64,000 nt of DNA from Colwellia sp. (GCA_002733765.1 NVWU01000008.1:1-64000), one strand, 5' to 3'; positions 46,475 to 54,358 are shown, counted from the stretch's first letter. A program made the numbers and translations. Notes: generated by a model not told the origin, from the letters alone.

Positions 46475-47374
46475 TTAGGATTTTGTTGCATTTTCGCGCT
46501 CACAATTGTCAATATCACCTTGATGAGTTTTTTCATCAACAGTGGTATTAGTAGCATTGTTCGCTACATTGTTAAGTAAACGAAAACGACTTAGAAATTC
46601 AGTATAATTACCCGCCAAAATTCGGCGAATATGGAATGGGGCTTTGGTGAGCACATAGCTCATGTAACGACTCGCAGCATCTGCTTCGTTACCATCATAA
46701 ATATCAACATAGACCCAACCAGAGGTAGGGTCATTAGCGACGAGTAAACGTCGTTTGTTTTGTTGTTCGCTATCTTTTGTTGAACCTTTTGTTGAGCCTT
46801 TTTCGGCCCCTTGTTCAGTATTTTTATTAGAGAAGTCAGGTAACTGCGTGACTTTTACTTGTACTACTTCGTCTTCAGATAAATGATTAGTGCGATTTAA
46901 TACTTCACGCATCGCTTTGGGAGAAATATCAGAGAGTAATACTTGGTGTTCAAGGGTATCTTCTAACGTGACCTGTACCGGAGATGAAAGAGGGTTATCT
47001 GCATCAACAAACTCACCACTATCTTCCATGTCTGCTAATCGAGAAACACCATGACGTTTTAAACAGCGCTGTAAACCAGCACGCGATACATGTGAATTAA
47101 TAAATTGTTTACAGACAACAAGTAACTCATCAAGTGAGAGTAAGAGCCGAGTACGTAACTCAACCACAACATATTCTTGTGCTTCACTTAAGGTAGTATT
47201 TAATTGCTTTGGTACATGAGAAGCGTCAGACATTGATTCTCGCTGACGCCACTTACGCACGGTTGACTCAGATATTTTGAGCAAACGTGCAAGTACAGCG
47301 GTTGGTAGATCTGACTCATGAATAAACGCACGCATTTCAGGTGTGGTGGTAGCATTAGCGTGTTGCTTAGGCAT
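46475..47374 (-). CDS. pfaR: Transcriptional regulator PfaR, transposase-derived
   Basis: A 299-residue DNA-binding protein that directly precedes pfaA. The N-terminal helix-turn-helix (TAVLARLLKISESTVRKWRQ) and second helical domain (FINSHVSRAGLQRCLKRHGV) match the DNA-binding part of IS481/IS3-type transposases. The C-terminal part (TSGWVYVDIYDGNEADAASR, PFHIRRILAGNYTEF) aligns with the integrase core, but the usual TDNG catalytic Asp is replaced (AGNY) and the final Glu region is missing. PfaR is a known activator of pfa genes in Shewanella/Photobacterium. It is preceded by an overlapping 33-codon ORF. Confidence 0.88.
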   Translation of the reverse strand: MPKQHANATTTPEMRAFIHESDLPTAVLARLLKISESTVRKWRQRESMSDASHVPKQLNTTLSEAQEYVVVELRTRLLLSLDELLVVCKQFINSHVSRAGLQRCLKRHGVSRLADMEDSGEFVDADNPLSSPVQVTLEDTLEHQVLLSDISPKAMREVLNRTNHLSEDEVVQVKVTQLPDFSNKNTEQGAEKGSTKGSTKDSEQQNKRRLLVANDPTSGWVYVDIYDGNEADAASRYMSYVLTKAPFHIRRILAGNYTEFLSRFRLLNNVANNATNTTVDEKTHQGDIDNCERENATKS

Positions 47375-47475
47375 TAATAAGCCTCATAACAATTAAGCAA
47401 TAAACACTCAAAATTAAGCGCCCACAGTTTATATTCAACTGATGTAGTGGTAGCGTTAGCATGTTGTTTAATCAT
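47374..47475 (-). CDS. Upstream ORF of 33 codons overlapping pfaR, copying its N-terminus
   Basis: ATG 47475 opens a 33-residue frame ending TAA at 47374-47376, which overlaps the pfaR ATG as TAATG. Its first 11 residues MIKQHANATTT match PfaR's MPKQHANATTT with one change; over these codons there are four silent differences. The remaining 22 residues (SVEYKLWALNFECLLLNCYE...) are hydrophobic and unrelated. The pfaR ribosome site (GAGG) lies inside this frame, so translational coupling is possible. Could be a leader peptide, or a relic of a tandem duplication of the pfaR start. Confidence 0.55.
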   Translation of the reverse strand: MIKQHANATTTSVEYKLWALNFECLLLNCYEAY

Positions 47476-47696
47476 CTATAACCCATCGTTATCGTATAAT
47501 TATCGTAAAATACACGAATTGCATTTTTCCAAGGTGAGCTAATATACACAGGTTTCACACCCAAGACAATCACCCGATACAAGGTTCAATAAAAAAATAG
47601 ACCAAAGTATTAGCGCGCTTTAGGTTTTAATGGACAACCAGTTAAATTAAATAAACTTTAATTTTAGTAAAATCAAGTAAAAGCGAGTTAAAACCT

Positions 47697-47710
47697 TTGA
47701 TGTGCATCAA
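47697..47710. promoter_or_regulatory. Perfect FNR-type box in the pfaR/pfaE divergent promoter
   Basis: TTGATGTGCATCAA fits TTGAT-N4-ATCAA exactly, the FNR consensus. It lies 129 bases upstream of the pfaE ATG and 222 upstream of the pfaR upstream ORF. The surrounding 47476-47838 region is very AT-rich with no other ORF. Binding by an FNR/CRP-family oxygen sensor is inferred from the match alone. Confidence 0.6.
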
Positions 47711-47838
47711 GGATTTTTAATAAAACAGTTTAAAAAATTAAATTTATAATAAATTTTATGATAAAGTCACGTCAATTAAAGGTAGTTTTTGTTATAAAAG
47801 CTTGTTAAATCATTCAATGCAACCTAGTGATACTTTTC

Positions 47839-48666
47839 ATGCCCCTTCTTTATCGTGCTAAAAATTCTAAAAATTCACTTAAGCTTAAGAAAAATGAAAT
47901 TCACCTGTGGCAAGTAAATCCTGAGAAAATCACACAGCCTGAGTTGCTCAATAAATATAAAGATTTACTTAGCGATGATGAAACCAAAAAACAACAAAGA
48001 TATAAATTTGTCCACGATAGACACGATGCCTTAATCACAAGAGCTTTTGTCAGAGACCTACTTTCTTATTATGCTGATATTGCCCCGAATGAGTGGCGCT
48101 TTGATAAAGGCGAAAAAGATAAACCTGAAATTGTTAATCCGCCACTGCCGTTACGGTTTAATATAAGCCACACAAAAGGGTTAATTATTTGTGTGGTTAC
48201 TTTAGAAGATGATATTGGCTGCGATGTTGAAAATACCACGCGCAGTAACGATGTGCTTGCCATCGCCAATCGTTATTTCTCAGCCATTGAGACTACAGAA
48301 TTATTTTCTCTGCCTAAGGAACAGCAGCGCCATCGGTTTTTTGATTATTGGACATTAAAAGAGTCGTATATTAAAGCATGGGGATTAGGATTAGCCATTC
48401 CTTTAAAAGATTTTAGTTTTAATATTATTGATGCTGCCGTTAAAAAAACGGCACCTTTCACTATTAAAAGTGCCATTAGTTTGAGTTTTGCTCAACACCG
48501 AGTAGATAATGCTGATAGATGGCGTAATTGGCTTTTATATCCAAACGGTAATGAGCAACACCGTATTGCGATAGCCTTAAGAGCAAAAGAGAATAATCAA
48601 GAGGTTAATTATCAATTACGCTACTTTAACAGCACCCCTTTACAGGGTTACCAAGAATCTATTTAA
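47839..48666 (+). CDS. pfaE: 4'-phosphopantetheinyl transferase PfaE
   Basis: A Sfp-type transferase of 275 residues that activates the PfaA ACPs. Motifs in order: WRFDKGEKDKPEI, FNISHTKGLIICVVT, IGCDVEN (Mg-binding Asp/Glu), FFDYWTLKESYIKAWGLGL (Glu and Lys of the WxxKES motif). The frame also opens with a GTG four codons earlier; ATG 47839 (MPLLYRAK) is a natural start, though no strong ribosome site is visible for either. It diverges from pfaR, completing the five-gene set needed for PUFA synthesis. Confidence 0.95.
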   Translation: MPLLYRAKNSKNSLKLKKNEIHLWQVNPEKITQPELLNKYKDLLSDDETKKQQRYKFVHDRHDALITRAFVRDLLSYYADIAPNEWRFDKGEKDKPEIVNPPLPLRFNISHTKGLIICVVTLEDDIGCDVENTTRSNDVLAIANRYFSAIETTELFSLPKEQQRHRFFDYWTLKESYIKAWGLGLAIPLKDFSFNIIDAAVKKTAPFTIKSAISLSFAQHRVDNADRWRNWLLYPNGNEQHRIAIALRAKENNQEVNYQLRYFNSTPLQGYQESI

Positions 48667-48701
48667 GCTCAACTCTGTTTAAAAAGTTATTTACGCTAAA
48701 A

Positions 48702-49103
48702 CTAACCTGATATTAACGGAGTTAATATCTCATCAGGAATAGGATGCAAGCGTTTTTCTTTATCCAAACACACCATTTCAATATCACCAATCACTGCAGG
48801 TTTGCTTGCATTAGGACGCCACACCTCTTGTCGCCATAAGGTTTTATATTTGCCATCAAGGCTAAAGGTAGTGCGAATATCACATATTTCAGCAAACTCT
48901 ACACCATCTTGAAAAGTTAAATTAGCTTTATAAACAGCAAAGCCTAAACCTTTTTCACTCCACAACTTGGCTAAGCGATCACTGTCAATAACATGCTCAC
49001 GCGCGCGTTCAAAGTACTTTAAAAAGTTAGGATGATAAACCACACCAGAATGATCGGTATCTTCATAATAGATTTGTACGGGATGATGATAAATTTTACT
49101 CAT
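48702..49103 (-). CDS. Acyl-CoA thioesterase, YbgC/FadM hot-dog type
   Basis: A 133-residue 4HBT-fold thioesterase with IYYEDTDHSGVVYHPNFLKY (catalytic Asp in EDTDHSG) and FERAREHVID. It converges on pfaE with 35 bases between stops. A hot-dog thioesterase (Orf6) is linked to pfa clusters in Photobacterium, and FadM/YbgC enzymes can hydrolyse long acyl thioesters, so release of the finished fatty acid is a reasonable inference. It is not next to tol-pal genes here, which favours the lipid role over the ybgC role. Confidence 0.87.
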   Translation of the reverse strand: MSKIYHHPVQIYYEDTDHSGVVYHPNFLKYFERAREHVIDSDRLAKLWSEKGLGFAVYKANLTFQDGVEFAEICDIRTTFSLDGKYKTLWRQEVWRPNASKPAVIGDIEMVCLDKEKRLHPIPDEILTPLISG

Positions 49104-49150
49104 AGTAATGCCTGATTTTATAATGGATATAATCGAGAGGAAATGAATTA

Positions 49151-49307
49151 TACCAATCAGACTAACTAAGTGATCTTTTTAAAGGGTCTAAATATTCAAT
49201 AACATCGTTGCTTTCAATTCCAATAGCCAGCTATTGGTCAATCAAGCGTCTTGTTCTGGAAAATTTACCCTCATTAAAATTTGAACCATTAATTAATCTT
49301 ATTGGTA
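49151..49307. mobile_element. Short MITE, 157 bp, with TTA flanks
   Basis: Terminal inverted repeats TACCAATCAGACTAA (49151-49165) and the reverse complement of 49293-49307 (TACCAATAAGATTAA) agree at 13 of 15 positions. TTA is present directly outside both ends, a likely target-site duplication. The interior has no ORF. Confidence 0.75.
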
Positions 49308-49494
49308 TTAAAGCTATTTTAACCTTTATAGATGAAAGAACAAAGGCGTTAAAATGATAACTGTTGTCGGCCTGTTGAGTTTTGAGAACTCGATAAGTTA
49401 ATTGTTCAACTTAATGATAATTGTAGAGAGTAAATCAGCAGTATACATATGCGTTATTGAGGAGGTAAAGTCGAATAACTTACGATTAAAACTA

Positions 49495-49523
49495 TTATTC
49501 CCGCGCGATAACAACGGGAATAA
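49495..49523 (-). terminator. Rho-independent terminator of the 40-residue membrane protein gene
   Basis: Arms TTATTCCCG (49495-49503) and CGGGAATAA (49515-49523) pair perfectly, loop 11. On the minus strand it lies 13 bases after the stop of the small gene and is followed by TAGTTTTAA. Confidence 0.65.
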
Positions 49524-49536
49524 CAATTTTAAAAAA

Positions 49537-49659
49537 TTATCGTAGCATGGTAAACCAACCCATTAACATGGGGAATAAAGGAAATAAAACCATCGCTAGT
49601 ATTACTAAAATAACCTGACCTGCACCAGTGCTATCTTTAAAATCTTCATTGTGTGACAT
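49537..49659 (-). CDS. Small membrane protein, 40 residues, preceded by an FNR-type box
   Basis: ATG 49659 follows AGGAACTCAAAG, a good ribosome site. The 40-residue product starts MSHNEDFKDSTGAGQ and has one long hydrophobic segment (VILVILAMVLFPLFPMLMGW). Own terminator follows. The perfect FNR-type site at 49731-49744 is 72 bases upstream. I do not recognise the family; small single-helix proteins often attach to respiratory complexes, which would fit oxygen control, but that is speculation. Confidence 0.65.
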   Translation of the reverse strand: MSHNEDFKDSTGAGQVILVILAMVLFPLFPMLMGWFTMLR

Positions 49660-49730
49660 CTTTGAGTTCCTACACGGCTATAATTAACACGCACATTCTA
49701 GCCGCAAAGAGGTTTTTTGAATAGTTTTAT

Positions 49731-49744
49731 TTGATCTATATCAA
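49731..49744. promoter_or_regulatory. Perfect FNR-type box
   Basis: TTGATCTATATCAA matches TTGAT-N4-ATCAA exactly. Position relative to the small membrane protein gene (72 bases before its ATG) suits an activating site near -41 of its promoter. Confidence 0.65.
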
Positions 49745-49870
49745 GTATCACCTATATTTATATGGTTATTTTAAGTCGCTTTACTTTCAAAATAACCAAC
49801 AAACAAAGACAATATAAGCATTGAAAAAGCAGGTAGTAGCATTAACGCAAATAAACAAGCGGAGGCTAAC

Positions 49871-49903
49871 ATGAAATATCCTATTGGTGATAAGTTGCAA
49901 TAA
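49871..49903 (+). other. Mini-ORF of 10 codons with strong ribosome site
   Basis: GCGGAGG lies 5 bases before ATG AAA TAT CCT and the frame (MKYPIGDKLQ) stops at 49903. A perfect terminator follows at 49942. The pair suggests a short transcript with a leader-like peptide, or the worn remains of a longer gene. No known family. Confidence 0.35.
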
Positions 49904-49941
49904 CTATTACAAAGGCTGTGCCATAGTTTGAGTTATTAACT

Positions 49942-49966
49942 AACCTACTGATACTGTAGGTTTTTA
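49942..49966 (+). terminator. Rho-independent terminator after the mini-ORF
   Basis: AACCTAC (49942-49948) and GTAGGTT (49956-49962) pair perfectly, loop 7, followed by TTTATTT. The remaining sequence to the dusA stop (50140) holds nothing I can name. Confidence 0.65.
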
Positions 49967-50139
49967 TTTGCCTTACCCTGTCTTTGATTAAGGTTTGTGA
50001 GTAAGAAAAATAAAAACATTAATTTAAATAACTATTTTTTAGTCATTTTTGTAACAAAGTAGTCATTTAGTAACATTAATTATAAAAATTGATTTCACAA
50101 TTTAGAAATATGTACTCCCTAAATCGAGATTATGTTTAT

Positions 50140-51180
50140 CTATACTAGTTCATTAAGCGTTGTTACTTTAGCAAACGCTTGTTTTAACGTATTACCATTG
50201 GCATTGCCTTTTCTGGCAGATTCACTCAAATACCGACGAAATTGACGAGCCCCCGCTAAACCATTACACAGACCTAACATATGCCGTAATATGTGCCAGG
50301 CTCTAGGATTACGGTAAGCATTACCTTGCTCAAGCGTTGAACTAACATAAGCATCAACATAATCAGCCATTAAATTAATAACTTCCGTTCGAGAAATAAC
50401 GTCTTTTTCAACACCATAAATTTGTTGATCAGCGGCTGCCAACATATAAGGGCTATTATAAATTTCACGACCAATCATTACACCATCAAGGTGCTGTAAG
50501 TGATTATTGGCCTCTGCGAACGTTTTAATACCACCATTAATAGATATTTCTAACGCAGAAAAATCTTGTTTTATTTGATAGACACGATCGTAATCAAGTG
50601 GTGGAATATCACGGTTTTGCTTAGGACTTAAACCACTAAGCCAAGCTTTACGCGCATGAATAATAAAATGCTGACAACCCGCTTGTGCGACTTGTTCAAT
50701 AAAAGTGTGTAAAAATTCATAACTATCTAAGTCATCAATACCAATACGAGACTTCACCGTAACAGGTACTTTAGTGGCCGCTTGCATCTCATTAACACAA
50801 TCGGCAACTAAGCTAGGTTCAGCCATCAAACAGGCACCAAAACGACCATTTTGTACTCTATCTGACGGACAACCAACGTTAATGTTAATTTCATCATAAC
50901 CATACTGCTCAGCAATTTTAGCGCATTCGGTCATCGCTTTTACATCACTGCCACCAAGTTGTAAAACTAACGGATGTTCCACATTGTTATAAGAAAGATA
51001 ATCTCCCTTACCATGTAATATAGCGCCCGTGGTGACCATTTCGGTATAAAGCACCGTATGCGCTGACATTAAACGGTAAAAATAACGGCAATGACGATCG
51101 GTCCAATCAAGCATGGGCGCAACAGAAAGTCGGTGATCTATAGGATTAAAGGGTTTCATTGGTTTTACTGGCTTTGACAC
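50140..51180 (-). CDS. dusA: tRNA-dihydrouridine(20/20a) synthase
   Basis: A 346-residue FMN enzyme that reduces uridine 20/20a in tRNA D-loops. Motifs: RLSVAPMLDWTDRHCRYFYR, NVGCPSDRVQNGRFGACLM with the catalytic Cys, INGGIKTF and GVMIGREIYNSPYML. DusA-type signature VAPMLDWTDRHCR. The frame opens with GTG 51180 (AAGGTG upstream); ATG 51159 is the alternative. The 5' end faces a prophage integrase, and dusA is a well-known integration target of tyrosine integrases. Confidence 0.95.
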   Translation of the reverse strand: MSKPVKPMKPFNPIDHRLSVAPMLDWTDRHCRYFYRLMSAHTVLYTEMVTTGAILHGKGDYLSYNNVEHPLVLQLGGSDVKAMTECAKIAEQYGYDEININVGCPSDRVQNGRFGACLMAEPSLVADCVNEMQAATKVPVTVKSRIGIDDLDSYEFLHTFIEQVAQAGCQHFIIHARKAWLSGLSPKQNRDIPPLDYDRVYQIKQDFSALEISINGGIKTFAEANNHLQHLDGVMIGREIYNSPYMLAAADQQIYGVEKDVISRTEVINLMADYVDAYVSSTLEQGNAYRNPRAWHILRHMLGLCNGLAGARQFRRYLSESARKGNANGNTLKQAFAKVTTLNELV

Positions 51181-51289
51181 GTTTACACCTTAAACAAAAT
51201 ACTGTATGAATCCACAGGAATTACCTTGAATTGCTTTGAATTTCGATATACGGTACCCCATATGTACCCCATAAAAAGTAGGATTAACG
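51181..51289. other. Probable left attachment region between dusA and the integrase gene
   Basis: The 109 bases between the dusA start and the integrase start contain a direct repeat GTACCCCATA/GTACCCCATA near 51252-51275. The integrase lies directly beside dusA, as in dusA-type islands. I found no matching copy of dusA 5' sequence elsewhere in the window, so the right end is not placed and the exact core is unknown. Confidence 0.35.
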
Positions 51290-52360
51290 ATGGCATCTTT
51301 TACTATTGAAAAACGAGCTAAGGCAAACGGTGATTTTTCTTACCGCTGTAAAATCGTTGTTAAAAAAAACAACAAGATTATACACCGAGAATCTAAAACT
51401 TTCCGCAAAAAAGAGCTAGCTAGAACTTTTGGTAAAAAAAGAGTGTCAGAAATTGAAAGTGATGACTTAGGCATAAAGAAAACAATCCCCCTGAGTAAAT
51501 TATTAGATATGTATATTGAAGATAAACATCTATGGGATAAAACAGGAAGAACCAAGCGCTATGTTATCCAGATGCTCAGAGATTGCGAAATTGCCAAAAT
51601 ACAAAGCAACAAACTTAAAACCAGTGATTTAATAGAACATTGTAAAATTAGGCAAGCGGCTGGAGCAAAGCCAGCTACCGTTTACCATGACGTTTCATAT
51701 TTACGCGCTGTCATGAAAAAAGCTCATCCCGTTTTTGATATTGAAGCTAACACCATAATATTTGAGGAAGCATTACCAACGTTAATTGATATGGGGTTAA
51801 TAGGTAAAAGTGATAAAAGAACTAGACGCCCTACTCAAGTCGAGTTAGAGAAATTAAGAGAAGGCCTAGAGATAAGACAAAATCAAAAACCTAATGGGAA
51901 TGTAAGAATACCTTTCTTGGATATATTAGAATTTAGCATTTTAACTTGTATGCGCATTGGTGAAGTTTGCAAATTAAGGTGGGAAGACTTAAACCGAGAA
52001 CATAAAACCATTATTGTTCGGGATAGAAAAGATCCACGTAAAAAAGAAGGTAATCATATGATAGCCCCGTTATTAGGTGAGTCATTCAATATTGCAATTA
52101 AACAGCCTAGCGATAAAGACTTAATTTTTCCTTATAACCCAAGAAGTGTTTCAGCAGGATTTCAACGTGTACGCAATGATTTAGGTATTGAAGATTTACG
52201 TTATCATGACTTAAGACGCGAGGGAGCAAGCAGGTTGTTTGAACAAGGTTATTCTATAGAAGAAGTAGCTCAAGTTACTGGTCATAGAAATTTAAATATA
52301 TTATGGCAAGTATATACGCAACTATTTCCGCATAAGTTACATGATAAATTTAATCAATGA
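51290..52360 (+). CDS. Tyrosine-type site-specific integrase (dusA-associated)
   Basis: A 356-residue recombinase. The N-terminal arm-binding part ends near 70, the SAM-like core binder spans about 70-170, and the catalytic domain carries Arg in CMRIGEVCKLRWEDL, HDLRR, GHRN and the nucleophile Tyr in VYTQLF (about residue 342). It should insert and excise the prophage at dusA. It is oriented away from dusA and followed by a convergent unknown gene. Confidence 0.92.
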   Translation: MASFTIEKRAKANGDFSYRCKIVVKKNNKIIHRESKTFRKKELARTFGKKRVSEIESDDLGIKKTIPLSKLLDMYIEDKHLWDKTGRTKRYVIQMLRDCEIAKIQSNKLKTSDLIEHCKIRQAAGAKPATVYHDVSYLRAVMKKAHPVFDIEANTIIFEEALPTLIDMGLIGKSDKRTRRPTQVELEKLREGLEIRQNQKPNGNVRIPFLDILEFSILTCMRIGEVCKLRWEDLNREHKTIIVRDRKDPRKKEGNHMIAPLLGESFNIAIKQPSDKDLIFPYNPRSVSAGFQRVRNDLGIEDLRYHDLRREGASRLFEQGYSIEEVAQVTGHRNLNILWQVYTQLFPHKLHDKFNQ

Positions 52361-52381
52361 GTCAGCTCAATAATAAAGAAA

Positions 52382-52897
52382 TTATGAGGTATGACTATCA
52401 ATCCATTCTTCACATACGTTTTCTATTGTTGTTGTTGTTATTGTTGTTTCAGTGCTCTTTAAACGCTTATTTTTTTCATAATTTTCAATAGTTATAGTTG
52501 TAACTGATTCAATTTTTTTACAAATTTCTTCATATTCTTTTTGTGACTCTGCTGGAGCTGAAATAACAGCCTCAAAAACTGTCTCAACATCTGGTAATTG
52601 ATTGACTATATACCCTGCTAGTATAGAAGTTACAAAGGCATGAGCTGCAAACACGTAACCATTAACATTTACCGAACCCTCGCTGTATTCTATATTACCT
52701 ATGAATAAATCTGCTCCTATTTCACGAGTTAGATTTATCGATATTAACTTAGCAACAATAGTAAAATGTTTTTCTACAACACTCTTATCATATTCAAAAT
52801 CTCCAATCGAGAGATCCAATTCATATTTCAAAGAAAAATCAGCAAGAGCAATACCAGCCTTCGGTTCTTTTACCAATTCTAATTCCCTTACTTCCAT
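52382..52897 (-). CDS. Hypothetical protein, 171 residues
   Basis: An acidic soluble protein with no recognised domain. The N-terminal half is beta-rich (LKYELDLSIGDFEYDKS), and a hydrophobic stretch AAHAFVTSILAGYIVNQLP lies near 80-100. The C-terminal 35 residues are Thr-rich (STETTITTTTIENV). The repetitive ACA/GTT coding there is low-complexity. It sits between the integrase and the phage early genes, convergent with the integrase, and may be cargo. Start is ATG 52897; no ribosome site stands out. Confidence 0.55.
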   Translation of the reverse strand: MEVRELELVKEPKAGIALADFSLKYELDLSIGDFEYDKSVVEKHFTIVAKLISINLTREIGADLFIGNIEYSEGSVNVNGYVFAAHAFVTSILAGYIVNQLPDVETVFEAVISAPAESQKEYEEICKKIESVTTITIENYEKNKRLKSTETTITTTTIENVCEEWIDSHTS

Positions 52898-53116
52898 TTG
52901 GTTAACTCCTAGCTTGCTGCCTTTACGGTAATTATGTGAGAATCTCAGTATTTCATGTATACCTGATTACATATCAATCTAGCTCAAATCTCATAAATTT
53001 CAAATTTACAGCACACATTAAATTATTGTGCTTCAATCTACTAAAAACTTTATAAAAAATACGTTTTACTGAAAGCCTTTACTGTCAACGCACACAGAGG
53101 AGTGTAAAAATACTTT

Positions 53117-53140
53117 ACCCCCGTATTACTAAACGGGGGT
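53117..53140. repeat. Strong hairpin in the 555-base intergenic region
   Basis: ACCCCCGT (53117-53124) and ACGGGGGT (53133-53140) pair perfectly, loop 8. The region 52898-53451 has no ORF; besides this hairpin it contains CGACAC/GTGTCG at 53391-53410. Such structured gaps in inovirus genomes can hold terminators, packaging or replication signals. Which applies here is not decidable. Confidence 0.55.
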
Positions 53141-53390
53141 CGATTTCATCAAATCCCAAAAAGACTAAGTTCAAAAGATTAAGCTCAAAGGACTAAAGAA
53201 TAAATAAAGTCGTTTCACTCCGTTTTACAAGAGCAGTTCCAAAGAGCTTCAAGTGTTATTTAGTAAAGTAAAATGACGGTTTCTAGAACATTTTCAAAAA
53301 GACGAAAATAACCCAGACACTCCGAAATTTTCATTGACAAAATCCCCCTCTCACTCTGTTTGATTAGCATCAAATTAAACGCGCACCCCT

Positions 53391-53410
53391 CGACACAAAG
53401 AAACGTGTCG
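53391..53410. repeat. Small hairpin upstream of the phage early genes
   Basis: CGACAC and GTGTCG pair around AAAGAAAC, 41 bases before the first plus-strand phage gene. Possibly an operator or 5'-leader structure. Confidence 0.4.
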
Positions 53411-53451
53411 TTGAATGCAATTTAAATTGACACTAAACAGGGAACTAGAGC

Positions 53452-53670
53452 ATGCCAGCCATTCAGATGTTATTAGAGCTAGATTATTCATTGTGTAATG
53501 CAATGAAAATTCCTTTTAAGTTTAGAGCTATTAAACGCTTCTTTGGTGCAAAACCAAATCAATTTAAGTTCATGTTCACTTTGGTAAGCACCAAGCGAAG
53601 CTTATTTAAAAAAGTAAAAACTCAAATTATTAATAATATTAAAAGGATATCGAAATGGTTCACATCTTAA
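53452..53670 (+). CDS. Small basic hypothetical phage protein, 72 residues
   Basis: A strongly basic peptide (KFRAIKRFFGAKPNQFKFMF, STKRSLFKKVKTQIINNIKR) with AGGGAAC as ribosome site. No family recognised; high Lys/Arg content suggests nucleic acid binding. Its 3' end overlaps the next gene by 16 bases. First of five closely packed plus-strand genes. Confidence 0.5.
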   Translation: MPAIQMLLELDYSLCNAMKIPFKFRAIKRFFGAKPNQFKFMFTLVSTKRSLFKKVKTQIINNIKRISKWFTS

Positions 53671-54164
53671 AAAACGAAGAAAAACAAAAAGTAATTAAGG
53701 CTTATTTTGGTGAAATCAAAATCATGGAAGAAGCTTTTGATAATCCAGAAATAGAATGGGCATCCATAACTCATAGAGTTAATGCAAAAAGAAAAAACAA
53801 GTTAAAAATAGCAGAAAGATACTTAAGTGATTATCCAATACTCAAATCTTTTTTTCTCCTACCTGCTTTTACCGTTAAGCACTTGAAAGAGTATTTATTG
53901 TTTGATAAAAAAACACATAATTTAAAAACATTCCACAATCATTTTGTTGATGTTATTTCAGGTAATAAAAAAGCAGAAATAAGAATTAATGATAGAAACT
54001 TTAAAAAGGGTGACTATTTAAATCTACAAGAATTTCATTTGGGAAATTATACAGGCAATGAACATAAAGTGATAATTACTCATGTTTTAGATGGTGGACT
54101 ATATGGCATTAAAAAAAACTATGTTGTTTTAAGTATTAACAACGTCACCAGTGACGAGGTATAG
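53655..54164 (+). CDS. DUF3850 (ASCH-superfamily) domain protein
   Basis: A 169-residue protein. The N-terminal 90 residues are charged and helical and not recognised. The C-terminal 75 residues match DUF3850: LKTFHNHFVDVISGNKKAEI, RINDRNFKKGDYLNLQEF, VITHVLDGGLYGIKKNYVVL. The ASCH/PUA-like fold points to RNA or modified-nucleic-acid binding. DUF3850 genes are common small phage genes. AAGGA precedes the start. Confidence 0.8.
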   Translation: MVHILKNEEKQKVIKAYFGEIKIMEEAFDNPEIEWASITHRVNAKRKNKLKIAERYLSDYPILKSFFLLPAFTVKHLKEYLLFDKKTHNLKTFHNHFVDVISGNKKAEIRINDRNFKKGDYLNLQEFHLGNYTGNEHKVIITHVLDGGLYGIKKNYVVLSINNVTSDEV

Positions 54165-54166
54165 AA

Positions 54167-54358
54167 ATGACTTCTCGTAATGCAATCTATGAGCAAAAAA
54201 TGCGCGACAAATGCTTAAAGAAAATCACACTCTGGATACCTGAGCATTGCGCTGATGACTTAAAACTTATGGCAAGTATCTGCTGCGATAATAAAGACCT
54301 CATACCGTCAACGGTAAGAAGTTTAACCACTGGTAGAATGAAAGGAATAAACTCATGA
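54167..54358 (+). CDS. Small hypothetical protein, possible ribbon-helix-helix
   Basis: A 63-residue protein with CLKKITLWIPEHCADDLKLM followed by a short helical region, reminiscent of a ribbon-helix-helix DNA-binding protein. GACGAGG ribosome site, 2 bases after the DUF3850 stop, and ATGA overlap with the next gene. May be a copy-number or early regulator. Confidence 0.55.
   Translation: MTSRNAIYEQKMRDKCLKKITLWIPEHCADDLKLMASICCDNKDLIPSTVRSLTTGRMKGINS

Noticed and set aside
51250-51275. GTACCCCATA direct repeat as the exact prophage attachment core
   Set aside because: Both copies are adjacent and on the same side of the integrase; no copy was found at a right end, so it cannot be called the core.
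53101-53140. Possible CRISPR-like or attachment repeat at the ACCCCCGT/ACGGGGGT hairpin
   Set aside because: Only one copy, no spacing pattern and no second copy elsewhere; best described as a hairpin.
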